Assembly (NCBI GenBank): GCA_016169945.1
Contig: JADLSH010000220.1
Location: 2,294,001 to 2,358,000 of the forward strand
Reading direction: 5' to 3'
Origin: Trachythela sp. YZ-2020
Lineage: Eukaryota; Cnidaria; Anthozoa; Malacalcyonacea; Clavulariidae
DNA: 64,000 bases
Shown here: positions 11,628 to 22,895 of the stretch, piece by piece
Numbering within the stretch: position 1 is the first letter of the stretch
Layout: every line of letters begins with the position of its first letter
Program-made: the position numbers and the translations under genes
Notes under the pieces: model-generated
What the model was told of the DNA's origin: nothing
The model's input: the letters and a program-made list of their open reading frames with translations, nothing else
Databases searched by the model: none

Positions 11628-12824
11628 TTAAAAAGAGTTCCATTTGCGTACGCAATATGGCAAAAAACTATCATTATAGCGTTTAGTTCGGGTTTTAAAA
11701 AGTGAGATAGATCGGGAATGTCTAAGATTGTACTGGTGATGTAAAGGTTCAGGTAATAGATTAAAAATTTTACTCGAAGTGTCACTATAATTGTTTTTGT
11801 AAAAAGATCTGCATAACAATTCCCTTCTCTCCTCGAGAGTGGGCAAATTTAGGTCTTTGAGGCTTTCGGAGTAGGACAAGTGGGGAACAATAATTTTGAA
11901 CGCACGTCTCTCAATGTGCTCTAATTCATCAGTCAGGAACTTTGGTAACGAGGTATGCCAGACTGGACACGCATATTCCAAGACAGGTCTAATAAAACTA
12001 CAATAATATACTGTCCTAAGATCACTCGGTTGGACACCATTTCTTCTTAATATCCTTAAAGCATACAGACGTTTGCTTGCTTTTAGAGGATATGTGCCTG
12101 ATGTGTGTGGTCCACTTAAGATCGGAGGTCAAATTTACACCCAGGAGCTTGATGGTATTAACAGCCTTCAGGGGTTGGTTATTGACAAACAAGGGTTGCG
12201 CCGGGGGTTGATTGATCAAAAATGACACGGTGAAATCTTTAGTTTTTTTTACGTTCAACTTCATGTTGTTCGCACTTGACCACTGGGTCACGTTGTCAAG
12301 TTCTTGCTGTAATTTTGGTAGATCCGGTTCACATACTCTAACAACTTCAGAGATTGCACAATCGTCAACATGCTTGTACAAAGGCAATTCACTGGACAGA
12401 TCATTGACCATTATAAGAAAGAACAGAGGACCAAGTTTAGTACTTTGCGGAACTCCAGCTTTTATTTCTTTCCAATCAGATTTACAAGTTTTTAATTTGA
12501 CACGCTGCTGTCTGCCTTGAAGGAAACTTGAACACCAGTTTAATAGAACCGGTGGAACATTGAGAAGCTGTAACTTACACATCAGAATGTTATGATCAAT
12601 TCGATCAAACGCTTTGGAAAAATCGATGAAGCAGGTTCGGATAATGGTGTTAGGCGTTTCCAGGGCAGAGAGCCAGTAGTGGACTAAATGCACGAGGGCG
12701 TGAGTGGTTGAAGACTTCTTCACACTACCAAACTGGAAAGGGTCGATGTATGGCATAACAATAGGTGCAAGCCAGTTGAAAACAAAAGACTCAAGAATTT
12801 TGCTCAACACTGCAGTTAGAGATA
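11628..12824 (-). pseudogene. LINE reverse transcriptase core and C-terminus, broken
   Basis: Continues the RT of the element at 13970-15726 on the far side of the inserted LINE. It starts at [13 protein letters not shown], followed by FIDFSKAFDRIDH (motif A, about 12615), AGVPQSTKLGPLFF (motif B, with QST instead of QGS) and HVDDCAIS (motif C, about 12375). A frameshift near 12060-12080 shifts to the frame that ends at 11628, with the C-terminal CPVWHTSLP segment. Altered motif B and C residues plus the frameshift indicate an inactive copy. Confidence 0.8.
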
Positions 12825-13962
12825 TATAAATTTTGCTCAACACTGCAGTTAGACAAAAATGCCGAGTAAATGATCAATTGTCGGATTCTATGCCAGTGAC
12901 TTGTGGTGTTCCTCAAGGCAGTAGTCTAGGGCCACTACTATTTCTCATCTATATTAATGATCTACCAAATTGTCTTAATCATACAATCCCAAGAATGTTT
13001 GCAGATGACACCAGTATCAGTTATGCGACAGATTCATCCGAAGAGCTCCAAAATGTCATCATTTTCTGAACTAAAAGGTCTTAGTGAATGGCTTGTTGCA
13101 AATAAACTGAGCTTAAATATTGTAAAAACAGAATTTATGGTTATTGGATCTAGGCAGAGAATAAAATCTTTGGATAAAGAAATAGATATTGAGATAAATG
13201 GGAACTTGGTCAAGCAAGTTGCCTCGGTCAATCCTTGGGGTCCACCTGGATAATCATCTTATGTGGTCCGTGCATATTGATAAACTATGGAAAAAAATCG
13301 CTTCAGCCATAGGAGCTTTAAAACGTATAAGATCCTGTATTTCAATGAATACGGCCATCCAAGTATATCAAGCATTGATTCAACCGCACTTTTACTACTG
13401 TTGTTCGGTCTGGGATGGTCTTGGCGAAACGCTAAGTTCCAAACTACAAAAGTTGCTGAACCGGGCGACTAGAGTCATTACGAGGTCCAGCTACGATGCT
13501 AACGCTGGAGTGCTTCTTGATACTTTGTGCTTGGATAACCTGTCATTAAGACGCAAAAAGTTTAAGGCTGGTTTGATGTTTAAAACGCTCAAAGGTAATA
13601 CACCTACCTATCTACAAAATCTTTTTTCAGTTCGTGGCTCAGAGTACAATTTCAGGAACACCGAAATGAAGTTAAATCTGCCTAGGCCACGAACTAATTA
13701 TCTAAAACGAAGTTTTCAATATAGTGGAGCACAATTGTGGAATAGTCTCCCTGAAAATATACGAATGCTTCAATCATTTGCACAGTTCCGAAAAGCTGTA
13801 GATAAATATTATACTAATTTAAATGAACTCCCACACGGCACTCTTGTAAACCAGTAGATCCATGCTTTGTTTTGTAAATTATGTTACACTGAAGATTTTT
13901 ACCTTGTTAAAATAAATTTTTATTGTATTGTATTGTATTGTATTGTATTGTAGGTCCAAGGT
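12825..13962 (+). mobile_element. 5'-truncated LINE inserted in the minus-strand LINE
   Basis: Plus-strand copy truncated within the RT, with a (TATTG)n tail at 13921-13953. Coding runs in three frames: 12833-13069 has [14 protein letters not shown] and [10 protein letters not shown] (RT motifs B and C), then 12957-13253, then 13198-13857 with the C-terminal part ending at a TAG. Two frameshifts separate them. At its 5' junction a block of about 25 bp of the target (ttttgctcaacactgcagtt) is present twice (about 12800 and 12830). This looks like filler DNA, not a flanking target duplication. Confidence 0.85.
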
Positions 13963-13969
13963 CCGTATC

Positions 13970-15726
13970 GATAGACTTCGGTCTAGAGATCTTCCTCAAC
14001 GGGAGGACATCCGCACATTTCCACAGCTCGGGGACACGACCTTCTCTAATAGAAGAGTTAAACATGGAATACACAGGGATGCTAATAGTTGTGGCGCAGG
14101 TTTTCAAGAGCCAATTGGGAATCTCGTCAGGTCCTACAGACTTGCGATCTTGGACAGCCACCAAAGCAAGTTCTACGGCATCACGGGTAATGATGTACTC
14201 ATCAGGAATGTTGGAAACAGGTATGGGAGTAAAGTTTAGTTGTGGTATGTCAGCAGCAACACTGCAAAAGGATTCGTTAATAGCGACAGCAAGATCGAAG
14301 TCGTTCAAAACAGTGCCATTTACGGCTAAGCTTGTTAACGGAGGAGGATTAGAAAGACCAGACAACAGTTTGATTCCGTCCCACCACTTTTTAGGATTAC
14401 TCTCATGCATGTGATTAATTTTGTCATTGTAGAATCTTTGGCGTGCTCTCTTACAGAGTTTTATCACTTTATTGCGATAAACATTATATTGGTGTAAGTC
14501 ATTATTCAACCAAGCTTGTTGACGTTTCTTAATAGATTCTTTAATAACAGGAGTAATCCATGGTTTGTCGTTAGGATGATGTTTCACAGTACGCATGGGG
14601 ATACAGGAATTAAAAGCAACGTGAACTACCGACTGGAAAGAATCCAGTTGTTCGTCACATGAATTCAGCCGCATGAGTGGTGTCCAGTTAACAGAATAAC
14701 AGTATTCAGACGAGAGATCAAACTTAGTTTGTTAGCCGGAGCTCGATAATCACGCTTTTGCAATCGTGTGGTTGGTAGACTTGGAGCATGTGTAGAAATA
14801 GGTTGTAGTAAGATGCTAGAATGATCGGATTGACCAATAGGAGGCAGGATGATGGCATCGTAGTAAGGTGATAGAGTTGAAAAAGCTTGGTCAAGGATAT
14901 TACTTCCCCTGGTGGGCTTGGTAACCAGTTTCTTCAATCTAAAAGAGTTGCAGAGATTAACTGGCTAGAATTGATTGAAATCACCAAGGACCAAGATGGC
15001 AGAATTAGGATAAGTGGCAAGTAAAGAATCTAAACATTTGAAGATATGCATTCGAAGAACATGGTCATCGCTCTGAGGAGGATGATAAACTGTTCCCAAT
15101 AAAATAGAGTTGATTCCTCGTGGTAAACGTTCCATTTTGATTAGAAACCATTGACTCTCAATTTCTGGCTCTCTCAGGTCAGTTAATTCAGTAAAATTAA
15201 GTTGTAAATTGAAATAGGTACAAAGACCGCCCCCGCGTTGGTTATTCGGTCTATCCCTTCGGCACGATACATAGCCAGGTATACGAATAAGTTCATCAGT
15301 TACTCGTGAATTTAACCATGTTTCAGTGATTACGACAACATCGTATAATTCGGTGGAAATTGATGCTGAAACCTCGTCTAACTTATTGACCATCGACCTA
15401 ACATTACTAAATCAAATCTTGGGGAAGCGTGGAATCGTAACTGATCTCCGCAAGGGGATTAATGAACTATAATTAGGGACACTGATACACTCAGGCTGTT
15501 TGTTTTTCCTAGGTTTCATGATTGTAGGAATCGGGTATTTGTTAAGTTCCTGGTTATGTGAAATGGCACTTACAATATTTTGGGGGGGTAAAAACGACGA
15601 GATTAGGGTTAGCGTATTATCTGCTTTGTTCGACAATGAGGTGTTCCTGGAAGTGTCAAGATTGGGCTCCCAAAAACTAGATGGTTCCCACATTCCGCTA
15701 TTATTAGAGTTAAAGTTTCCACTCAA
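13970..15726 (-). pseudogene. LINE endonuclease and 5' part of RT, broken
   Basis: In minus order: a low-complexity N-terminus (15726-15415), a TGA at 15412-15414, then FSNVRSMVNKLDE, VVITETWLNS and GDFNQF of the endonuclease. A TAG at 14965 follows, then QSDHSSIL (the SDH motif, about 14830), then a frameshift near 14735. The segment 14674-13970 holds the linker to the RT, with KPWITPVIK, RKSVGPDEIP (about 14140) and VLPLRKISRP at the point where the plus-strand LINE enters. The product was an endonuclease-RT of the same broad group as the element at 7848-10901. Confidence 0.8.
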
Positions 15727-15889
15727 TACCGTACCGCCCCGACAAAGGGGAGAAAAGTAATACGTTTTCTTTGGAAGTCTGTTCGTGATTCGAACTGGTG
15801 ATGGCCGTTGTGGAGGTTTTTTTTATTCAAAAACCGGTTCTTGTGGGGGCTGTCCGTGGTTATTATGTGGACAAGTAAGCCTGGACGAG

Positions 15890-16315
15890 CAAGCTTAGCT
15901 CCAAATCGAGCGAGCTTAGCTCCAAATCGAGCGATCTTTGCTCCAATCGAGCGAGCTTTGCTCCAAATCGAGCGAGCTTTGCTCCATATCGAACGAGCTT
16001 TGCTCCATATCGAGCGATCTTTGCTCCACTCGGGCGAGCTTTGCTCCAAATCGAGCGAGCTTAGCTCCAAATCGAGCGAGCTTTGCTCCATATCGAACGA
16101 GCTTTGCTCCATATCGAGCGATCTTTGCTCCAATCGAGCGATCTTTGCTCCAAATCGAGCGAGCTTAGCTCCAAATCGAGCGAGCTTTGCTCCATATCGA
16201 GCGAGCTTTGCTCCATATCGAGCGAGCTTTGCTCCATATCGAGCGAGCTTAGCTCCAAATCGAGCGAGCATAGCTCCAAATCAAAGCGAGCTTAGCTCCA
16301 AATCGAGCGATTATA
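15890..16315. repeat. 21-bp tandem array, part 2
   Basis: Continuation of the array at 11110-11430 beyond the LINE insertion, about 20 units, with variants such as atcgaacgagctttgctcca. Open frames of 70-182 codons on both strands come from the unit length. Confidence 0.95.
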
Positions 16316-16365
16316 GTCGTAGTTATTGACTAGGCGGATATACTTGTTAACTAATCCAATTTCTA
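16316..16365. repeat. Spacer of the composite satellite
   Basis: The minus strand reads gaaattggattagttaac, tatccgcctagtc and ctataatcgctcgatttg. The same spacer joins the heptamer and 21-bp parts at 46185-46262, showing that one repeat family is present at both places. Confidence 0.85.
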
Positions 16366-16954
16366 TGACTTATGACTTATGACTTATGACTTATGACTTA
16401 TGACTTATGACTTATGACTTATGACTTATGACTTATGACTTATGACTTATGACTTATGACTTATGACTTATGACTTATGACTTATGACTTATGACATATG
16501 ACTTATGACTTATGACTTATGACTTATGACTTATGACTAATGACTTATGACTTATGACTTATGACCAATGACTTATGACTTATGACTTATGACTTATGAC
16601 TTATGACTTATGACTTATGACTTATGACTTATGACTTATGACTTATGACTTATGACTTATGACTTATGACTTATGACTTATGACTTATGACTTATGACTT
16701 ATGACTTATGACTTATGACTTATGACTTATGACTTATGACTTATGACTTATGACTTATGACTTATGACTTATGACTTATGACTTATGACTTATGACTTAT
16801 GACTTATGACTTATGACTTATGACTTATGACTTATGACTTATGACTTATGACTTATGACTTATGACTTATGACTTATGACTTATGACTTATGACTTATGA
16901 CTTATGACTTATGACTTATGACTTATGACTTATGACTTATGACTTATGACTTAT
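16366..16954. repeat. Heptamer satellite (tatgact)n, part 1
   Basis: More than 80 tandem copies of the 7-bp unit tatgact with rare variants (acatatg, actaatg, accaatg). It is the same array as 22467-22895, split by the retrotransposon between them. Confidence 0.97.
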
Positions 16955-17152
16955 TATTTTATTATTATTATTTTAACATATTTATACAGGTTAGCTTCTT
17001 CAGGCTAAGAGGAGCCTGCTATCAATGAAGGACCTGTGGTAAAATTAAAAGATAAAAATCTAAAAGTTAAAATGTCTATACTAGAACTATTTACATATAT
17101 AATATTTAAAAGTTTAAATCGTTCATTATAAAATGTTAAAAGTTAAAATCGT

Positions 17153-17828
17153 TTATATAACAGCTTTGACTTTCCTTCTAAAGTTAATAATTGAGTTCTC
17201 GTTTCTTAGTTCTTCACTAAGAGAGTTGAACATCAGAGCTCCTTGTACCGCAAACGACTTTCTTCCAGCCTCCGTCTTCACTTTTGGAATAATTAAGCGA
17301 GAGTTGTTGTTCCGGGTATTTATTCCATGATTGAAGCGCTCAAATCTAACATGCGGGAAGTTAGGACCAAGCGAGTGTAGCGATTTGAAGACATCTGTGA
17401 CAACACGTCTTTTGCGGGAAGTTAAAACATCAGTATTGATACAGTTTCTAGGACCAATTATTTTAACGACTCTATCCTGCAATCTCTGCAGTTTGGAGTT
17501 GGCAGATTTACTAAGACCCATATAGACAGGATAGCAGTAGAACATAATCGGACTGATCATGGTTCGATATATACTTTCCGCAACATATGGACTTATGTTC
17601 GGACGAATGCGAGAAAGTTGACTCAATCGGGAGGACACTTTCTTGTAGACTTTTGAAACTTGAGTAGACAAAGTCAGATGATTATCCAAAGTAACGCCAA
17701 GGTACTCATACTCCTTAACTTCCTCGATAGGCGTCCCATTCATTGTAATATTGCATCTTAGTTGACGTGCTTACTTCTGAGGTGTTCCATATAGCACAAA
17801 CTCGGTTTTGCCTTTTTTCAAATTGACT
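17153..17828 (-). pseudogene. CR1-like ORF, C-terminal part
   Basis: The frame resumes after the foldback insertion with NLKKGKTEFVLYGTP, then a TAA at about 17771, then the C-terminal domain: YEYLGVTLDNHLT, SRIRPNISPYVAES, a FYCYPVYMG segment and RKSFAVQGALMFNSL near the end. It stops at 17153. The 3' UTR of about 180 bp leads to the ATT-rich tail. Confidence 0.8.
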
Positions 17829-17831
17829 ATG

Positions 17832-18829
17832 TAGACGGCCAGCCAGCCTCGAAAAAAGTGACTGTCGATGGCATTTTTTGTTACAAGCAGGAAACCACAC
17901 TAAATGTCATCGGAGTGTGTTCACTTTGACGGTGAAAGTGGTTGCCCTCCGTAATTATTCTATTTATGTAGCGAAATTGGAAGGTTTTTATAACGACATT
18001 TCGATAGATGGGATTCTATTTAAAAGCAGTTTTCGATATCATGGATTTATTGTAATTGGTTCACTGCCTAATTAGCATGTGCAAATTTCTCCTTTTCTTA
18101 ATTGTCATAACTCAAAGTGACATGCTAATGAGAAACATGGTATTACTGGCACTTGTTAAAATACCTGTGTGGAGGCAAGTTTCATTATAAAGATGGATTT
18201 ATTAGAACGAGTGATTACCCAAAGGCTTAAATTCGTAAATTATTGCGTTTTATTTCGAATATTTACCGATTTTGAAGGTCTATGTGTTATAGTGAAACTA
18301 CGTGTTTGCGCCAACATGCTGTTTTTCAACCATTTACATTCCAAAACTCGACTGGCTCAACAGAAGTATATTGTGTTACACGGGTGGCAACCGGGCGTGT
18401 AGTACCGATTCGTATGTAATCTAAACATATGTGATTGTTGCCTGTCTGTAACACAACAAAAACATATTGTTGTGGCTTCTTTTTGAAAGGTCGTGTTTTG
18501 ATGTATTTGCGCCATGTTTCTTATTAGCATATCATTTTGAATTATACGAAAGAAGATTATCCAAATTTTACAAATGTTAATTAGATAGTCAGCCAATTAA
18601 AATAAAACACTGATATAAAACACAGCATTCGAAAAAAATCCCATCCTTCGAAATGTTTTAGAAAAAACCTTCAAATTTTAGCACATAGATAAAAAAATAC
18701 GGTTGGCAACCACTCTCACCCTCAAAGTAAACACTATCCTGAGACATTTTGCGTATTTTCATGCTTGTAACAAAAAATGCCATCGACAGTGTTTTCTAGA
18801 CACTTTTTTCAAGCTTGGCCGGTCGTCTA
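17832..18829 (+). mobile_element. 998-bp foldback DNA transposon, copy 1
   Basis: It begins TAGACGGCCAGCC and ends GGCCGGTCGTCTA, with a 3-bp target duplication ATG (17829-17831 and 18830-18832). Both halves are diverged inverted repeats over roughly 480 bp each (for example tcactttgacggtgaaagtg against its counterpart near 18720). No transposase frame is present, so it is non-autonomous. The superfamily is unclear: a 3-bp duplication fits PIF/Harbinger or CACTA, but ATG is not the TWA target of Harbinger and the ends are not CACTA. Confidence 0.9.
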
Positions 18830-18832
18830 ATG

Positions 18833-20346
18833 AGGTTGTTTGATACTAGCCACCTAGAAACAAGTTGTACTTCGCTGTTGATAATTTTCTCAATTTGTTC
18901 AGCGCTAGTATCTGAATAATAAAGAACAGTGTCATCTGCATACATCAAGATGCTACATTTCTTCAACATCAAGTAGATATCATTGATCTGTAAAACAAAG
19001 AGAAGCGGGCCAAGAATAGATCCTTGGGGAACACCGTGGGTCACATATTCCTTATTAGATTTTACTTCATTGTAGCAAACATACTGAGTTCTATTGAACA
19101 GATAGTCCCCGACCCAAAGATGTTCATTGTTTATTATTCCATAATACGGTAACTTATTAAGTAAGCAGGCGTGGTTAACTGTGTCAAATGCTTTCCTTAA
19201 GTCCAAATACACAGCTCCAGTACAACAGCTTTTATCCATGTTTTGTCGAATATGTTCATTAAGGTAAGTGACAGCATGCTGAGTGCATTTTCCGCGTCGG
19301 AAGCCAAATTGTTGCGGGCAGAGTAATTCATTTTCTTCCAGATAATCTGTAATTTGCTCATAAGCAATCTTTTCGATGACTTTGGAAACAATGTTTAAAA
19401 CAGATATAGGTCGATAATTGTCGAAGGTGGATCGATCTTCGCATTTATAAATTGGAATTACTCTGCCACACTTTTCAGCGTTTGGGAAAATACCAGAATT
19501 GAAACTCTGGTTAACAAGTGTACAAAGTGGCGGCGCTATTTCCTCGCATGCATCTTTAAGCATAGAGGCTGGCAGATTGTCGGGGCCAGCGGCTTTTGAA
19601 ATTTTCATAGTTTGCAGTAACTTGGCAACGGTAGACCAGTGAACATTCGAGAATTTAAAAACATTGTTCCTTGGATTTATCGTATACAGTAAATTGTCAT
19701 TTGTGAAGCATCTCCAAGTTTTGTTGCTGAGCGACGCAACATTTTGCTGTAAACGGTATCCGACAGTGGAGAAATAACTACAGAAACCATCCGCTATTTT
19801 GGTGGCATCCTGTGTTAGTTCGTGATTCACTTCAAAGAAAGATGTTTTTGTGGTGTTGTTACCTATAGGATATAATTTTTTAATGAGTTTCCAAAAATCC
19901 TTTGGAGATTCGTCATTTCTTTGGAGAAGATTTCGGCAGAAATTTGCTTTACTATGCTTTATAGCAGAAGTAACAGAGTTTCGTAGACGTCTGTATGTCG
20001 ACCAAGCAAGTTCATTGTTGGTTTGTCGGGCTTGTTTAAGATAAAAATCACGAGAATTCATCTTAGACTTAATATCTTTTGTTAGCCAGGGACAAGCACG
20101 GCCTCTAATCGACTAGTTCTCTACAAATGGAGCGTGTTTATTGACAGTGTGGGACAATTTTTCTTTGAACGTGTTCCAGTCATGGTTTAAATCGTTACCA
20201 TGAAACTCGCTGTTCCAATCAATATCCGCCAGGTCTCTTTTAAAATAACTCTTATCATACTTAGAGAAATCACGCTTCGCCATTTTGCAGGGTGTAAATT
20301 TTTGAATGTTTATTTTCCTGATTATGCCAATGAGGTCGTGATCACT
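18833..20346 (-). pseudogene. CR1-like ORF, middle part: endonuclease end and RT
   Basis: From 20346 the frame begins with SDHDLIG, the endonuclease catalytic His motif, then has a TAG at about 20110. It continues with RTKDFWKLIKKLY-type linker sequence into a complete RT: AAGPDNLPASM (about 19580), NYRPISVLN, YLDLRKAFDTVNH (motif A, about 19210), THGVPQGSILGPLLF (motif B, about 19030) and MYADDTVLYY (motif C, about 18935). It ends at WLVSNNLI, where the second foldback element entered. All RT catalytic residues are present. The TAG is the only lesion in this part, so the element is young. Confidence 0.85.
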
Positions 20347-20349
20347 TAA

Positions 20350-21347
20350 TAGACGACCGGCCAAGCTTGAAAAAAGTGTCTAGAAAACACTGTCGATGGC
20401 ATTTTTTGTTACAAGCATGAAAATACGCAAAATGTCTCAGGATAGTGTTTACTTTGAGGGTGAGAGTGGTTGCCAACCGTATTTTTTTATCTATGTGCTA
20501 AAATTTGAAGGTTTTTTCTAAAACATTTCGAAGGATGGGATTTTTTTCGAATGCTGTGTTTTATATCAGTGTTTTATTTTAATTGGCTGACTATCTAATT
20601 AACATTTGTAAAATTTGGATAATCTTCTTTCGTATAATTCAAAATGATATGCTAATAAGAAACATGGCGCAAATACATCAAAACACGACCTTTCAAAAAG
20701 AAGCCACAACAATATGTTTTTGTTGTGTTACAGACAGGCAACAATCACATATGTTTAGATTACATACGAATCGGTACTACACGCCCGGTTGCCACCCGTG
20801 TAACACAATATACTTCTGTTGAGCCAGTCGAGTTTTGGAATGTAAATGGTTGAAAAACAGCATGTTGGCGCAAACACGTAGTTTCACTATAACACATAGA
20901 CCTTCAAAATCGGTAAATATTCGAAATAAAACGCAATAATTTACGAATTTAAGCCTTTGGGTAATCACTCGTTCTAATAAATCCATCTTTATAATGAAAC
21001 TTGCCTCCACACAGGTATTTTAACAAGTGCCAGTAATACCATGTTTCTCATTAGCATGTCACTTTGAGTTATGACAATTAAGAAAAGGAGAAATTTGCAC
21101 ATGCTAATTAGGCAGTGAACCAATTACAATAAATCCATGATATCGAAAACTGCTTTTAAATAGAATCCCATCTATCGAAATGTCGTTATAAAAACCTTCC
21201 AATTTCGCTACATAAATAGAATAATTACGGAGGGCAACCACTTTCACCGTCAAAGTGAACACACTCCGATGACATTTAGTGTGGTTTCCTGCTTGTAACA
21301 AAAAATGCCATCGACAGTCACTTTTTTCGAGGCTGGCTGGCCGTCTA
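20350..21347 (-). mobile_element. 998-bp foldback DNA transposon, copy 2 (inverted)
   Basis: The reverse complement of copy 1 (17832-18829), the same length and apparently almost identical. It is flanked by the 3-bp duplication TAA (20347-20349 and 21348-21350). Leaving out the element and one duplication joins the host retrotransposon frame across its SDH motif, proving insertion after the retrotransposon arrived. Confidence 0.9.
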
Positions 21348-22466
21348 TAATGAATTAGGATAGACAATAGAGTCGGCAACATTCAGTTTATGCGTCGTAA
21401 AGAATAAGTCGATTAGTGTTTTTGAATGATCTGTTATTCTTGTCGCTGAGGTAATTAGCTGTTTCAGACCATTAACCCTAAAGACGTTCTTCAAATCATC
21501 ATGGTCAGTTGGGACTAGGTAGTCACAGTTCAGATCCCCTGCTAATAGTGTTTCTTTGTTTTCATGAATAGCCGTGTCAAGCATGTTATCAAACTTAGAT
21601 TTAAAATTCTTATCGAGATACGAGGATGAATCTGGGGGTCTATATGCAATACAAACAAGAATCGATTTTGAATTTACAATAAACAGTTCAATCCAAATTG
21701 CTTCTACCCCGTCCATTTCTAGATCTTTTCTACGTTGATAGTTGATATTGTCCCGTATATAACATAAAACTTCTCCGTACACTCCAGATTTTCTATCATT
21801 GCGTTCAATAACGTACCCGTCTATCTCAAGCTCTGCGTTACTTATGGAAGCATTCGTGTGACTCTCTGAAACGCCGAAAATATGAATGCTTTTATCACAG
21901 AGAAACAGTTTTACTTGGTCCAATTTGTTTATAATCCCATTTACGTTTTGGTGAAATAATTTAAGTCCACGTTTCTTCAAAAATGTGCCAAGGACACTAT
22001 CATGGTATTCTGACGAATTCTCATCGGCAGGGTTGGTGTTGACAAAGCAGACATTGCAGAAGAATTGTTCCTTGTTGTTTCTTAACTCGTCTTTCATGCA
22101 CTTTAGATGAAATGTTTTATTGCAATTAACACAGATACCTGAATTCTGGTTCTTACGAATTGTTTTCCAGCATGCTTGACATGTGAGTTTCGTTGGACCA
22201 GGGCAAAGTTCTACGTCTCCAGCTAAGAGCAGCAATATACGTAGCAGGGAAGTCTTTCTGACCACGAGGCATCTTTCTTGCTTAAACTGCCACAGCGAGG
22301 ACTGAATAAACGTTTCCTTAGGACTAATAGTATCGTTTGAGACTTTGTAGTAGCAACAAGAGCTACCGTTGGTAAAGCAAGGCTTTTTGACTGCAAAGAT
22401 TATTAAGATTAGCAGAGCGAATTTTAGAGCGACCACTTCGACCGCCATCACGAGCCGATGAGTCAT
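21348..22466 (-). CDS. CR1-like ORF, N-terminal part: 2A-like motif, PHD finger, endonuclease
   Basis: Residues 9-25 are hydrophobic. Residues 83-91 read GDVELCPGP, like the 2A ribosome-skipping motif (D-V/I-E-x-N-P-G-P) known at the N-terminus of some animal CR1-like LINEs; the key Asn is Cys here. Residues 96-140 form a complete C4HC3 PHD-type finger (C96, C99, C112, C115, H120, C123, C137, C140). The endonuclease begins near residue 168 with FHQNVNGIINKLD and continues with FGVSESH, CIAYRPP and GDLNCDY. The frame is cut at 21347 by a foldback transposon, two residues before the SDH motif, which resumes at 20349. The start could also be Met7, because the first codons lie at the array edge. 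Confidence 0.85.
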
Positions 22467-22895
22467 ATGACTTATGACTTATGACTTATGACTTATGACT
22501 TATGACTTATGACTTATGACTTATGACTTATGACTTATGACTTATGACTTATGACTTATGGCTAATGACTTATGACTAATGACTAATGACTTATGACTTA
22601 TGACTAATGACTAATGACTTATGACTTATTACTAATGACTAATGACTAATGACTAATGACTTATGACTTATGACTTATGACTTATGACTTATGACTTATG
22701 ACTTATGACTTATGACTTATGACTTATGACTTATGACTTATGACTTATGACTTATGACTTATGACTTATGACTTATGACTTATCACCTATGACTTATGAC
22801 TAATGACTATGACTATAGTCATAGACTATAGTCCATGACTATGGACTATAGTCATAAGTCATAAGTCATTAGTCATTAGTCATAAGTCATAAGTT
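22467..22895. repeat. Heptamer satellite, part 2, with orientation switch
   Basis: (tatgact)n with more variants (ctaatga) than part 1. At about 22805-22850 the array passes through a palindromic patch (actatagtcat, ggactatagtc) and continues as the complement (aagtcat)n to about 22893. The flanking sequence beyond differs from that next to the arrays at 32968 and 44917. Confidence 0.9.

Larger units (their letters stand above)
11431..15889 (-). mobile_element. Minus-strand LINE inserted in the 21-bp array
   Basis: The 21-bp array is interrupted from 11431 and resumes at 15890. The insert is a minus-strand non-LTR element with a pentanucleotide tail (gatta repeats at 11431-11450). Reading from the right it has an N-terminal segment (15726-15415), the endonuclease (15411-14700) and the RT (14674-11628). 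It is split by a younger plus-strand insertion at about 12825-13962. No target duplication can be resolved because the flanks are repetitive. Confidence 0.85.
16955..22470 (-). mobile_element. CR1-like retrotransposon with PHD finger, near full length
   Basis: Inserted in the heptamer array, minus strand, with an ATT-rich 3' tail at 16955-16975 and a 5' end next to the array at about 22467. Without its two 998-bp foldback insertions it is about 3.5 kb. One frame runs from 22466 through endonuclease and RT to 17153 once the insertions are left out. Two nonsense codons interrupt it (about 20110 TAG and 17771 TAA). Confidence 0.9.

Noticed and set aside
15808..16329. Open frames of 70-182 codons in the 21-bp arrays (also 11025-11446)
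   Set aside because: The unit length is a multiple of three, so open frames arise automatically on both strands. No start context or non-repeat domain.
16366..16954. CRISPR array
   Set aside because: Pure short tandem repeat without spacers, in an animal-type genome.
18169..18402. 77-79-codon frames at 18169-18596 and mirrored at 20583-21010
   Set aside because: Both lie inside the two copies of the same foldback element, on overlapping strands, with no known domain. Their identity reflects element identity.
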